From Jeotgalibacillus malaysiensis (GTDB taxonomy: Bacteria; Bacillota; Bacilli; Bacillales; Jeotgalibacillaceae), in the NCBI GenBank assembly GCA_000818095.1, contig CP009416.1, forward strand, positions 2,898,501-2,962,500: a stretch of DNA of 64,000 nucleotides. Direction: 5' to 3'. A model generated the notes under the pieces. It was not told the origin of the DNA. It saw only the letters and a list, made by a program, of their open reading frames with translations, and ran no database searches. Below are positions 53,951-62,786 of the stretch, piece by piece. The translations under genes were made by a program, and so were the position numbers. Each line of letters starts with the position of its first letter. Positions within the stretch are counted from its first letter, which is position 1.

Positions 53951-55585
53951 TTGACAAGTAAAAAAACGCTTTGGGCATTTTTACTAACGCTTGTACTTGC
54001 AATGTTCCTAGCAGCATGTGCCGGTGGAAGCGACGACGCTGATTCAGGCGACGGCGGTTCTACTGACGACGGCGGTTCAGAAACAGAAGATGGCGCTACT
54101 GCTGAAGGCGGTTCAGGCGGCGACCTAATGCTGAATGTTCTATCTGATGCTTCATCACTTGATCCACACGGTTCAAACGATGTTCCTTCATCAAACATTC
54201 AGGCTAACATCTACGAAACACTTGTATTCCAAAATGCAGATAACGAAATTGAGCCACTACTGGCTGAATCTTGGGAAGCTGTAGACGACCTTACTTGGGA
54301 GTTCAAGCTTCGTGAAGACGTAACATTCCACGACGGTTCAGCATTCAACGCTGAAGTTGTAAAAGCTAACCTTGATCGCGTACTTGATCCTGATGTAGCT
54401 TCACCACGTGGTTTCCTTTATGAAATGATCACTGAAGTAAACGTAATCGATGAGTACAATGTACAAATCGTTACTGAATATCCATTTGCTCCACTACTTG
54501 CTCACCTTTCACACAGCGGTGGCGGTATGATCTCTATGGACGCAATTGAAGCAGATTACGCAGCAATGGAAGAAGGTTCTGAGCCAGGTTCTGTTATCGC
54601 ACAAGAGCCGGTTGGTACTGGATTCTTCAAATTCGAAAGCTGGACTCCTGGTGAAGAAATCGTTCTTTCAAACAACGAAGAGCACTGGGATGGCGGAGCA
54701 CAGGTTGATACTGTAACATTCCGCGTTGTTCCTGAATCAGGTACACGTGTAGCTGAACTTGAAACAGGTAACGCACACATTATCGATCCACTTCAGCCAA
54801 ACGAAGTTTCACGTGTTGATAACCTTGATAATGCATCTGCACAAATCCAGGGATCAACTTCACTTTCTTACCTAGGATTCAACATGGAGCAGGAGCCATT
54901 TGACAACCAGCAGGTACGTCAGGCGATCTCTATGGCAGTTGATAAAGCTTCAATCATTGAAGGTATCTATGAAGGATACGGTGTTCCTGCCGTAGGTCCA
55001 ATCCCTCCAGGCGTATTCGGTTATGACGAAAGTGTTGAACCACTTGAGTACAACATGGACGAAGCAAGAGCACTTCTTGAAGAAGCTGGCTTCGCTGATG
55101 GATTCTCTACTACAATCATGACAAACGATAACCCACAGCGTGTTGACACTGCTGTACTTGTTCAGGAAGCACTTGCTGAACTGAACATTGATGTTGAAAT
55201 TGAAGTTGTTGAATTTGGTTCATTCCTAGATGAAACTGCTGCGGGTAACCACGACATGTTCATCCTTGGATGGTCAACTCCAACAGCCGATGCTGACTAT
55301 GCAACATATGCACTATTCCACTCTTCTCAGGTTGGAGCACCGGGTAACCGTTCATTCCTACAGGATGACGAAGTTGACTCACTACTTGACCAGGGACGTC
55401 AGGAAACTGACCAGGACGCTCGTGCTGAGATCTACTCACAGCTTCAGGAACGTCTTGTAGAAGTGGCACCAATGGTTTACATTCACCACCAGGAATACCT
55501 GACTGGTGTAAGCGATAATGTATCTGGATTCTCTACACTTCCAAATGGTCTTTATCAGCTTAAAGATGTAACAATCTCTGAGTAA
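53951..55585 (+). CDS. Peptide ABC transporter substrate-binding lipoprotein
   Basis: 544 residues from a TTG start eight bases after GGGGGGT. Lipoprotein signal LAMFLAAC, a Gly/Ser/Asp linker to about 60, then an SBP_bac_5 domain with SDASSLDPHGSNDVPSSN near 65, LREDVTFHDGSAFNAE near 118, PVGTGFFKFESWTPGEE near 220 and MAVDKASIIEGIYEGYG near 330. It captures peptides (or similar, such as glutathione or nickel complexes) for the divergent permease operon. Codons strongly favour high-expression forms. Confidence 0.92.
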   Translation: MTSKKTLWAFLLTLVLAMFLAACAGGSDDADSGDGGSTDDGGSETEDGATAEGGSGGDLMLNVLSDASSLDPHGSNDVPSSNIQANIYETLVFQNADNEIEPLLAESWEAVDDLTWEFKLREDVTFHDGSAFNAEVVKANLDRVLDPDVASPRGFLYEMITEVNVIDEYNVQIVTEYPFAPLLAHLSHSGGGMISMDAIEADYAAMEEGSEPGSVIAQEPVGTGFFKFESWTPGEEIVLSNNEEHWDGGAQVDTVTFRVVPESGTRVAELETGNAHIIDPLQPNEVSRVDNLDNASAQIQGSTSLSYLGFNMEQEPFDNQQVRQAISMAVDKASIIEGIYEGYGVPAVGPIPPGVFGYDESVEPLEYNMDEARALLEEAGFADGFSTTIMTNDNPQRVDTAVLVQEALAELNIDVEIEVVEFGSFLDETAAGNHDMFILGWSTPTADADYATYALFHSSQVGAPGNRSFLQDDEVDSLLDQGRQETDQDARAEIYSQLQERLVEVAPMVYIHHQEYLTGVSDNVSGFSTLPNGLYQLKDVTISE

Positions 55586-55597
55586 TCAGATATGATG

Positions 55598-55636
55598 AAA
55601 CCCCTGTCCGGCTTGGTCCGGATGGGGGTTTTTTGT
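55598..55636 (+). terminator. Terminator of the binding-protein gene
   Basis: AAACCCCTGTCCGG pairs with CCGGATGGGGGTTT, followed by TTTT. Confidence 0.88.
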
Positions 55637-55700
55637 TGGTAGATTTTGTGGTAGTCGGCTGCAGTTGTGGCGGGATGGGTGCGTGGCGGGTGGCGCGGGT

Positions 55701-55790
55701 GTGACGGAATTCCTTCATTTGGGGAGTTATTGCTTCAATTTGGATTTTATCGCTTCAATTCTGTATGTAATTCACTCAATCCCGGTTCGG
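55701..55790 (-). repeat. 21-bp phased array K, left part, cut by an IS
   Basis: CTTCA or ACTCA motifs at 55713, 55733, 55753 and 55774 (steps 20, 20, 21); on the minus strand these read TTGAAG/TTGAGT. The IS starts at 55791. Confidence 0.72.
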
Positions 55791-55977
55791 CCCCCTAATG
55801 TTGGACACGATTTGTTTTGTTGTTGAAAGAATTTTAGCACATTCCAAACTGATGATAAAACTTGGTACTAAGGCTTCAACGGCCTTGTCTTCGTACTTAG
55901 GTGATCAGAGAAGGTTTTTTAAGGCTGACCTCACAGTGATCAGCCATTATCATCGCTTGACCAGATACAATCATCTC

Positions 55978-56922
55978 CTAGAGATTGATTGAGAAGGCAG
56001 TACAATTGTTTTTAACTGCTTCGAAGAATTTCTTCGGTGACAGATTGCCAAGGCTGCCGTGCGGTCTGCGTTCGTTGTAAAATTTCACATAGTCGTTGAT
56101 ATAGTATATCGCATGATCGAACGTCACCAGCTCAACCTCGTGACGAACTATACACTCACGTTGTAACTGGCTGTGATATGACTCGATAAAGGCATTCAGG
56201 TTGGGAGATGCATTCGGTATACGCTCATGGTAAAGACCATGAAACGCGCAATATTTCGCAAAACTGTGACTGATAAACTGTGGTCCATTGTCTGTACGGA
56301 TGATCAGTTTCTGCTCACCACTCCCTGGCTTCAGATGCACCTTGCGTCGTAAGATGGCTTTCATCACCGTCCGCATTACGTCTTCAGACCTGCAGGTCCT
56401 TCCGCAATAATACCCGACGATCTGTCGGTCGTAGACATCGATAACGTTACACGTCATCAGAAAGAACCCAGCTTCTTTTAAGGGGACATATTTGATGTCC
56501 ATCTGCCAAAGTTGGTTAACGGCTGTCACGCTCCGGTTTCTCGCGAGTTGGCGCTTAGGACGGTTGGTCTTACTTCGTTTTTTTAATACGCCGAGCTCCT
56601 TACAAAGTCGATAGACTTTTTTGGCATTGATCACTAACTTCCTCTCTGTCCTCAAGAGGATACCCCACTTTCGATAGCCTAGACCTCCGATCAAATCGTC
56701 TTCGCTGAACTCACAGAGAAACTCTTTAATCTCTTCATCAGAGACTGGCGTGCCATCTAAAGTGTATGAGACCCCTGGAAAGGGTCGTCCTCTCTTCTTC
56801 ATCTGGATGTTCCCTCCCATCATCAATTGATAGTAGTAGGTCGAGCGGCCAAGTCCGAGTATTGAAAGAACTCTCTTAGCCTGGAAGCCTTGGTCGATCC
56901 ATTGTTTTGCGATCTCATGCAT
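55978..56922 (-). CDS. IS3-family transposase OrfB
   Basis: 314 residues. An HTH_21 domain (SEDDLIGGLGYRKWGILL) and an rve core with DDE residues in LWQMDIKYVPL, IIRTDNGPQFISH and NAFIESYHSQLQREC. The reading frame is open into the end of orfA. Different from the IS150-type OrfB elsewhere in the window. Confidence 0.92.
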   Translation of the reverse strand: MHEIAKQWIDQGFQAKRVLSILGLGRSTYYYQLMMGGNIQMKKRGRPFPGVSYTLDGTPVSDEEIKEFLCEFSEDDLIGGLGYRKWGILLRTERKLVINAKKVYRLCKELGVLKKRSKTNRPKRQLARNRSVTAVNQLWQMDIKYVPLKEAGFFLMTCNVIDVYDRQIVGYYCGRTCRSEDVMRTVMKAILRRKVHLKPGSGEQKLIIRTDNGPQFISHSFAKYCAFHGLYHERIPNASPNLNAFIESYHSQLQRECIVRHEVELVTFDHAIYYINDYVKFYNERRPHGSLGNLSPKKFFEAVKNNCTAFSINL

Positions 56923-56930
56923 TTCTGATA

Positions 56931-57242
56931 TTAGTAAGGTCTTTTTTTTACAAGGTCTTTTAAGACCGCGATTTCCAACTCTTTCTCACCAAGCAGACGC
57001 ATCGCTCGTTCGTACTGCTGCTTGTAATAGTCACCCGATTTTTCAAGAGGAAGAACTTCCCCTGATTCCACCTCCGCCTCCATCTCTTCTCGGACTTCAT
57101 CTCCATACTCATTCATCCAAGCAGTCAAAGTACTACGATGAACGCCTGCTGTCTTGGCAGTTGTGACGATCTTGTTGGTCTCGAGTGCCATTCGGACATA
57201 TTTCTTTTTGATCTCTTCAAAAGCCTGAACCTTCTTTCGCAT
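56931..57242 (-). CDS. IS3-family transposase OrfA
   Basis: 103 residues with a helix-turn-helix (KIVTTAKTAGVHRSTLTAWM) and a C-terminal coiled coil (RAMRLLGEKELEIAVLKDLV). An A8 run on the minus strand (56942-56949) near its end allows a -1 shift into orfB to make the fused transposase. Confidence 0.9.
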   Translation of the reverse strand: MRKKVQAFEEIKKKYVRMALETNKIVTTAKTAGVHRSTLTAWMNEYGDEVREEMEAEVESGEVLPLEKSGDYYKQQYERAMRLLGEKELEIAVLKDLVKKRPY

Positions 57243-57321
57243 AAAAGTGCCCCCTTTCCTGTGGAGTCGTTTGATATCAGTGTAAATCCAACATCAATTC
57301 GTGTCCAAGGTATTAAGGGGG

Positions 57322-57455
57322 CTAGAAAGATCCTGCTTTTTATTCCTTCATTGATGGTGAGGTCGCTTTATTCCCTTCATATTCAGTATTAATTCCATCA
57401 GCAAGCTAAATATATCCTTCAACTATGTACACGATTCCCTCATCCTCCCTCCCCT
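57322..57455 (-). repeat. 21-bp phased array K, right part
   Basis: CTTCA-type motifs at 57346, then a 29-bp step to 57375, then 57396 (CATCA), 57417 and 57438 (CCTCA). Without the IS the step from 55774 to 57346 would be 41 bp, close to two units, so both parts are one array. Confidence 0.7.
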
Positions 57456-57499
57456 TCAACCACAGCCCTCACTATCGCAAATCAACGCCTTGCTACATC

Positions 57500-57534
57500 A
57501 AAAAAGCCTGCCCCTTTTAAAATCGGGACAGGCT
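57500..57534 (-). terminator. Terminator of kbl
   Basis: AGCCTGTCCC pairs with GGGGCAGGCT, followed by TTTTTT on the minus strand. Confidence 0.88.
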
Positions 57535-57557
57535 CTCATTCCTGGTCATCAAATATT

Positions 57558-58748
57558 TTACTTAATAATCTCTAGTTCCTTACCAACTTTCTCATACACA
57601 GCAATTGCTTCATCAAGCATTTCCTTCGTATGAGCTGCTGTTGGCATATTTCTTACACGTCCTGTACCGCGTGGAACAGTCGGAAATACGATTGATTTCG
57701 CGTATACGCCTTCTTCAAACAAACGTTTGCTGAATTTCTGCGTGAGTTTTTCTTCACCAATGATTACTGGTGTAATTGGCGTTTCACTTTCTCCGATATC
57801 AAAGCCGATTTTCTTAAGTCCCGCTTTCAGGTAATCACCGTTGTCCCAAAGTTTGTCATGCAGTTCAGTGCTGTCAAGCAGCATCTGAATCGCTTCTGTA
57901 ATCGCAACTGTGTCTCCCGGTGTTAACGCTGTTGAGAATAGGAATGGACGTGAGCGTACTTTTAGCAGGTCAATCAAATCCTGTGAGCCGGCTACATATC
58001 CACCTACAACTCCAATTGCTTTTGAAAGCGTGCCGATTTGGAAGTCAACTTCTTTTTCAAGACCAAAATGCTTTACAGTACCTTTTCCTTTACCCATCAC
58101 ACCAGATCCATGCGCATCATCCACATACGTAATCAGGTCATATTCTTTCGCGATTTCAACAATTTCAGGAAGCTTCGCAACGTCTCCATCCATAGAAAAT
58201 ACGCCATCTGTAATGACCATTACTTTGTTATACTGACCGGACTCAGTTGCTTCCTTTGCTTTTACACGAAGATCTTCCATATCCGAGTGTTTTACACGAA
58301 TGATTTTTGCTTTAGAAAGACGGCAGCCGTCAATAATAGAAGCATGGTTCAGTTCATCTGAAAGAATGGCATCATTTTTATCCATAACAGCTGAGATCGC
58401 AGCCATATTACAGTTAAAGCCGGACTGGTATGCAATGGCAGCTTCCGTTCCCTTGAACTCAGCAAGCTTTTCCTCAAGCTTCACGTGCACATCAAGCGTA
58501 CCGTTGATCGTGCGGACCGCTCCTGCACCTACACCGTAATGATCAATCGCTTTTTTAGCCACTTCTTTTAAATGCTCGTTAGTAGCAAGCCCAAGATAGT
58601 TATTTGAAGATAAATTGATCAGTTCCTGTCCACGGATCTTAATTTTCGCACCGTTCGGACCCTCCACCGGATCAATTTCATTATATAGACCCTTTTCCTT
58701 TAAATCATTCAGGTTATCCTGTAAAAACTGATGAAGTACTTTAGACAT
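57558..58748 (-). CDS. kbl: Glycine C-acetyltransferase (2-amino-3-ketobutyrate CoA ligase)
   Basis: 396 residues of the alpha-oxoamine synthase family. [19 protein letters not shown] near 43, [20 protein letters not shown] near 208 and the PLP lysine in [18 protein letters not shown] near 240. It cleaves 2-amino-3-ketobutyrate (from Tdh) into glycine and acetyl-CoA. BioF is the near relative; the length and the presence of tdh in the window favour Kbl. Start after CGAGGAGG. Own terminator, so not cotranscribed with tdh. Confidence 0.93.
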   Translation of the reverse strand: MSKVLHQFLQDNLNDLKEKGLYNEIDPVEGPNGAKIKIRGQELINLSSNNYLGLATNEHLKEVAKKAIDHYGVGAGAVRTINGTLDVHVKLEEKLAEFKGTEAAIAYQSGFNCNMAAISAVMDKNDAILSDELNHASIIDGCRLSKAKIIRVKHSDMEDLRVKAKEATESGQYNKVMVITDGVFSMDGDVAKLPEIVEIAKEYDLITYVDDAHGSGVMGKGKGTVKHFGLEKEVDFQIGTLSKAIGVVGGYVAGSQDLIDLLKVRSRPFLFSTALTPGDTVAITEAIQMLLDSTELHDKLWDNGDYLKAGLKKIGFDIGESETPITPVIIGEEKLTQKFSKRLFEEGVYAKSIVFPTVPRGTGRVRNMPTAAHTKEMLDEAIAVYEKVGKELEIIK

Positions 58749-58909
58749 CGTATTTCCTCCTCGTTTACATTTGTCCTTCTGAAAAAGACATATTTTGTTG
58801 TTTTAAAAGTATTGAACACACTTTTTATTTTAACATGTTTATGTATTGCGGACAAAGTAATGCGGTTACAGTTTATTTATTACACTAGAAAACGTTTTTA
58901 TACTCATAG

Positions 58910-58945
58910 AAAAGAGATTGAGACGGGTTTGTCTCAATCTCTTTT
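58910..58945. terminator. Perfect-stem terminator downstream of the metalloprotease gene
   Basis: AAAAGAGATTGAGAC and GTCTCAATCTCTTTT are fully complementary around GGGTTT. For the minus-strand protease transcript it comes after the family Q palindrome. Confidence 0.78.
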
Positions 58946-58965
58946 AGTGCTTACATTTTTTAGGT

Positions 58966-59048
58966 GTCACAGTGGGGACGGAGTTGCGTGATCCACTTTT
59001 AGAATCATTCTAAAAATGAACCACTTAACTCCGTCCCCGGTGTGCCAC
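58966..59048. repeat. Family Q palindrome, copy 3
   Basis: GGGGACGGAGTT, core TTTTAGAATCATTCTAAAA (58997-59015), then AACTCCGTCCCC. Ends at the stop codon of the metalloprotease gene. Confidence 0.87.
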
Positions 59049-61160
59049 TTATCGATTATTCTTATTCCCCTTCGTCAAAAGCTCATACGTAAAATCGACC
59101 GGGCTTGTGATACCTTCTGGGGCTGCAAATGTTGTGATCATTTTTACGTTGTTGTTTTTAAATAGCTGGTTGAGTTTAAGTGCGTCTTCATCGTTTACGT
59201 TGAATGGGTCAACGTGCCATACTTTTGGATGCGCGTTGCCGTTTCCACGTTCTTGAATGAATGTGACTGTGTACTCAAGGAATTCTTCGTTCATTTCAGC
59301 GAGTGATGTGAATGGTTCCACTGATGATCCGTCAGATTTGAAGCCTGCTGCTTCTACCTGAACGTTGTCAATGTACCATCCCTCATGGCTGTAAGCCCAG
59401 TCTTCCATGTAGCGGAATGATACAAGGACTTCCTGACCTGCGTATGCACTCAGATCGAATGATTCGCTTGTCCACTCGTCTACTTTACCTGTGAAGCCTG
59501 GTACGTTTTCCATAATTGTCGGATATCCGCCTTCAGCTACATCTGTACGTGTATTTTCGTTTTCAAGTGATGTCCATGTTTCGCCGTTATCAGTTGATAT
59601 CTGAACAACGCCGTAATCCCATTGTTCTTCAATGTCGTACAGGTGATCGAATGTCAGTGTTGCTGAATCCGTGCCTGTTAGATCAGCTGAGAAGATCAGC
59701 TCACTGTCATCTTCAGCTCCATTTTGACTGTAAAGTACCTGATTATCAGGATTTAATGGATCTTCAACTGACGTCCATTTTTGAAGGAAGTCGACCCCGT
59801 TAAATTTAAAATCTTTTACTTTGTTCGAGAAGTCGATTGATTTGAAGTCCCCGCCCCATGCAGGTACGCCTTCTTTTTCAACTTCAAGTGCATTTTCATA
59901 GCTGACCGTTGTGCCACGCTTTGTGCCTTCATTATCTACTGGCAGGTCGCGCAGGTTGATGCTGTCAAATTCATATAGACCCTTATTACCTTTTCCGTCA
60001 TCAAGTGCAAGTGCTGTCATGAAGTTTTTGTAGACTTCATTAAAAGTCATATCAATTCCGTTAGAAGCAAATACTTCATTTACAGAAGCGATGCCCTGAG
60101 ATTCAGAGGTTGCTAATTCACGGATTAATTCCTGACCGTATTTATCATATAAATACAGCGTAAACAGGTATACCTGTCCGTAGTCTGCGATTGTCTCAGG
60201 ACCTGTTGATGCGTTGCGGTGATCATCCCAGTTTACAAGTGAGTTCTCAGGGTGATCAAGGAAGAAGTTGATTGAACCTTCACCGTGACCGTAACCGCCA
60301 AGGTATTCAGAGAACGTTGACATTCCTTCGTTTAGCCATGTTTCTTCAGCTGCGTCGTTATCTGCGTGAATTAAATGCTGAAGCTCATGAATCGTCGTTG
60401 CATAAAATGTTGATTCAAGACGCTCTTCCCAGTTATTTGTATCGATTGTGATGATGTTACGGTCCATGTAGTTTTCAAGCGTCTGCCAGAAGAAGCCTGC
60501 TACGAAGAATGGATAAGTAGAATCATAATAGGCATCGTCTTTTACGTTATCGATCATCATTATGACCTTATCACTACCTGCATAATAATCATCAGGCAAT
60601 CCAACCAAGCCTGGTACAGTAGCGTTTGATCCATCGAGCTGGTCCGGTGTTCCAAAGAAATCAGTCGCAACCGGATACATATTTGAATCGAATTCATCCT
60701 TCAGTTTGTCGACCTGCTCCTGAGTGACGACATCTGTACCACGCGGGTCACCTTCCGGATAACTCAGATCATTCGCTACCCATACTTCAACGTTCTCACC
60801 GACGCTTCTCAGTGTGAACTCTTTAAATTCTAAGTTGCGATCTAAAAACAGCTTTGTTCCGCCATTAAATGTGAAATTTTCTTCTGACTGAGCTGAAGCT
60901 TCTGCAGCTTCTTCATCTGCCTGAAGTTCACCAGCCTGCGCTTTAATTTTCTTTTCTGCCTGCTTCAGGAAATCTTCATCTTCACTTAAGCTCTGAAGAT
61001 ATGTATCTATATCCTGACGATCCCCATAGCGTTCTGTATCCCAATTCGGTGTATCTGCAGGTGCAGCTGATGCTGTCCCTGGTACCATGGCTGCAGGTGC
61101 TAACAGAGACAGTGCAAGTGCACTTGAAGATAGTACTTTTAATACCGGTTTCTTCTTCAT
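59049..61160 (-). CDS. Secreted zinc metalloprotease with immune-inhibitor-A-like C-terminal domain
   Basis: 703 residues. A Sec signal peptide of about 32 residues ends VPGTASA. A propeptide-like Glu/Ala-rich stretch to about 95 follows. The catalytic domain has the zincin motif TTIHELQHLIHADND near 255 with the downstream Glu in TWLNEGMSTFSEYLGG near 275. The C-terminal half carries a jelly-roll domain (LTFDHLYDIEEQWDYGVVQI; GQEVLVSFRYMEDWAYS; GWYIDNVQVE) as in immune inhibitor A. The HELQH form is close to M30-type (hyicolysin-like) peptidases. Likely a degradative exoenzyme; no immunity or regulator gene is adjacent. Confidence 0.88.
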   Translation of the reverse strand: MKKKPVLKVLSSSALALSLLAPAAMVPGTASAAPADTPNWDTERYGDRQDIDTYLQSLSEDEDFLKQAEKKIKAQAGELQADEEAAEASAQSEENFTFNGGTKLFLDRNLEFKEFTLRSVGENVEVWVANDLSYPEGDPRGTDVVTQEQVDKLKDEFDSNMYPVATDFFGTPDQLDGSNATVPGLVGLPDDYYAGSDKVIMMIDNVKDDAYYDSTYPFFVAGFFWQTLENYMDRNIITIDTNNWEERLESTFYATTIHELQHLIHADNDAAEETWLNEGMSTFSEYLGGYGHGEGSINFFLDHPENSLVNWDDHRNASTGPETIADYGQVYLFTLYLYDKYGQELIRELATSESQGIASVNEVFASNGIDMTFNEVYKNFMTALALDDGKGNKGLYEFDSINLRDLPVDNEGTKRGTTVSYENALEVEKEGVPAWGGDFKSIDFSNKVKDFKFNGVDFLQKWTSVEDPLNPDNQVLYSQNGAEDDSELIFSADLTGTDSATLTFDHLYDIEEQWDYGVVQISTDNGETWTSLENENTRTDVAEGGYPTIMENVPGFTGKVDEWTSESFDLSAYAGQEVLVSFRYMEDWAYSHEGWYIDNVQVEAAGFKSDGSSVEPFTSLAEMNEEFLEYTVTFIQERGNGNAHPKVWHVDPFNVNDEDALKLNQLFKNNNVKMITTFAAPEGITSPVDFTYELLTKGNKNNR

Positions 61161-61350
61161 ATTATTTCCCCTTTCGAACTATTATCTGTCATGCTTTTAC
61201 AGCTTAACATGCAAAATTTTCAGAAAAAAGTGAAATTTCACGTGGTTATATATGACTAAAAACGGGTATATTTATAAGTTGTGAATTATTTCGATACCCA
61301 AATTAACTTTAGTCCTAGTACAAATGGATTAATCTGTTTTCTGAAAAGTA

Positions 61351-61359
61351 TGATATAAT
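61351..61359 (+). promoter_or_regulatory. Extended -10 promoter of the TPR-like gene
   Basis: TGATATAAT: a TG one base before a perfect TATAAT, 28 bp upstream of the start codon. No good -35 is seen, which is usual for extended -10 promoters. Confidence 0.6.
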
Positions 61360-61387
61360 AAGTAAGAACTTGAGAGGAGGAACGAGA

Positions 61388-62662
61388 ATGATGAATCAAC
61401 CCTTTTATCTAAAAGACAAAGATCAATCACTGACCGCCCTGACACCAACCCGTCTGGCTATTCACGTTCCATGTACAATTCTTGAAGCACAGGATGAGTA
61501 CCACCGCTTATATCACCTATATTTTAAAGACCAGCAATTCCTTGCCGCTAAAAAAGTGAGCCGCTCCAGAAGGCGCAGCTACACTGAAAAAGCGTTCACG
61601 CAGGGAATTGTTTTTTTATGTCCCCATCCGCTTGCTGACGAGCTCATTGCAGCTGAGTCAACGGTTACCAATCAGTCATTTACTGCTTTACTTAAAAAGG
61701 TCGAACATGATCCTCTGCAGACAGTCGAAATCTTCAGCTGCTTTGACGGACTGATTAAAGAAGAAAAGCTGTTTAAAGTATTGCGGGATCATTACTATAC
61801 GTATAAACGGGACGGAAAGTTTAAAAAAGCAGCCATTGTGTATGACCGGATCAGATCCATTTATCCGGATCATGAATGGGCCCAGTCAATCCGTTCTGAA
61901 AAAATTGACCCGGCGAGTGATCAGCGTACTTTGTGGGAAGCACGTAACCTGAAAGAAGGATTTTCAGTCCAGCACCAGCTTGCTGCAGCCGAGGAAGAAT
62001 ACAGAGCCTCACCTTCTCCAGGCACATTTAAAACTCTGCTCGAATTCACAAGCGTCCATTACTCTCCTGTACAGCAGCAAATGCTCTATGACAGACTGCT
62101 TGCTGACGGCTACGATGAACCTGCGAGGAATGCATTCAAAGAATACATCAGAAACCATCACCCGGTTGAAGCCATTCACTTACTGGCACAGTATCCATTT
62201 ACACTGAGGGCGTCAGATGTCCGGGATCTGAGAGCACTGCTGCACGACCAGGATAACCTGAGATCACTTTCGTTCGAGACACTCTGCAGCAAGCTTGCAC
62301 CTCTGCTTGCTGACTATCCTGAGGAAATGAACGAGATGATTCTGGCCGCCATTAAATATGTGCCTGATCACGATGTAAATACGCTATTACACCATCTGAC
62401 ACCACTCACAAACCTGCCAGTCTATGACCTGATTAAACAACTGGCGGACATCGCAGAAGACCCTGAACAGCAGGCCGCTGCAGGCGAACTCTACGAAAAA
62501 ATCGGCTTCTATCCTGAAGCCATTGACTGCTACACATACGAAATGGAACTCCATCCGGAATCTCGTGAACCGGTTGAACGCCTGTCACGCACCTACCTTG
62601 CTGCCGGACAGGCTGAGGAAGCAAAGGCTTATCAGGATCTGCTGAAGACGATGGTTTCATAG
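61388..62662 (+). CDS. Uncharacterised TPR-like helical-repeat protein
   Basis: 424 residues from the ATG that follows AGGAGG by seven bases. I recognise no named family. The chain is almost wholly helical: a basic N-terminal part (KKVSRSRRRSYTEKAF near 55), a TPR-like pair near 130 (RDGKFKKAAIVYDRIRSIYP) and another at the C-terminus (LYEKIGFYPEAIDCYTYEME; LSRTYLAAGQAEEAKAYQ). No signal peptide or membrane segment, so a cytoplasmic protein-binding scaffold is possible. Monocistronic with its own terminator. Confidence 0.75.
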   Translation: MMNQPFYLKDKDQSLTALTPTRLAIHVPCTILEAQDEYHRLYHLYFKDQQFLAAKKVSRSRRRSYTEKAFTQGIVFLCPHPLADELIAAESTVTNQSFTALLKKVEHDPLQTVEIFSCFDGLIKEEKLFKVLRDHYYTYKRDGKFKKAAIVYDRIRSIYPDHEWAQSIRSEKIDPASDQRTLWEARNLKEGFSVQHQLAAAEEEYRASPSPGTFKTLLEFTSVHYSPVQQQMLYDRLLADGYDEPARNAFKEYIRNHHPVEAIHLLAQYPFTLRASDVRDLRALLHDQDNLRSLSFETLCSKLAPLLADYPEEMNEMILAAIKYVPDHDVNTLLHHLTPLTNLPVYDLIKQLADIAEDPEQQAAAGELYEKIGFYPEAIDCYTYEMELHPESREPVERLSRTYLAAGQAEEAKAYQDLLKTMVS

Positions 62663-62696
62663 AAAAAAGGACATTCCGTTTTGGAATGTCTTTTTT
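62663..62696 (+). terminator. Terminator of the TPR-like gene
   Basis: AAAGGACATTCC and GGAATGTCTTTTTT pair around GTTTT, right after the stop codon. Confidence 0.87.
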
Positions 62697-62697
62697 G

Positions 62698-62781
62698 CGG
62701 CGCATTGGGGACGGAGTTGCGTGCGCCATTTTTAGAATCATTCTAAAAATGAATCACTTAACTCCGTCCCCGCTGCGCCGC
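62698..62781. repeat. Family Q palindrome, copy 4
   Basis: GCGGCGCATTGGGGACGGAG, core TTTTAGAATCATTCTAAAA (62730-62748), then AACTCCGTCCCC. Between two convergent genes. Confidence 0.87.
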
Positions 62782-62786
62782 TTTTC

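Larger units (their letters stand above)
55791..57321 (-). mobile_element. IS3-family insertion sequence (second type), apparently intact
   Basis: About 1531 bp. The inverted ends start CCCCCTAATGTTGGACACGA at the left and (reversed) CCCCCTTAATACC then TTGGACACGA at the right. It contains orfA and orfB with a frameshift run. No clear target duplication was found. It interrupts phased array K. Confidence 0.87.

Noticed and set aside
55791-57321. Target-site duplication for the second IS
   Set aside because: Flanks GGTTCGG and CTAGAAAG share no convincing direct repeat; either the ends are misplaced by a few bases or the duplication has decayed.
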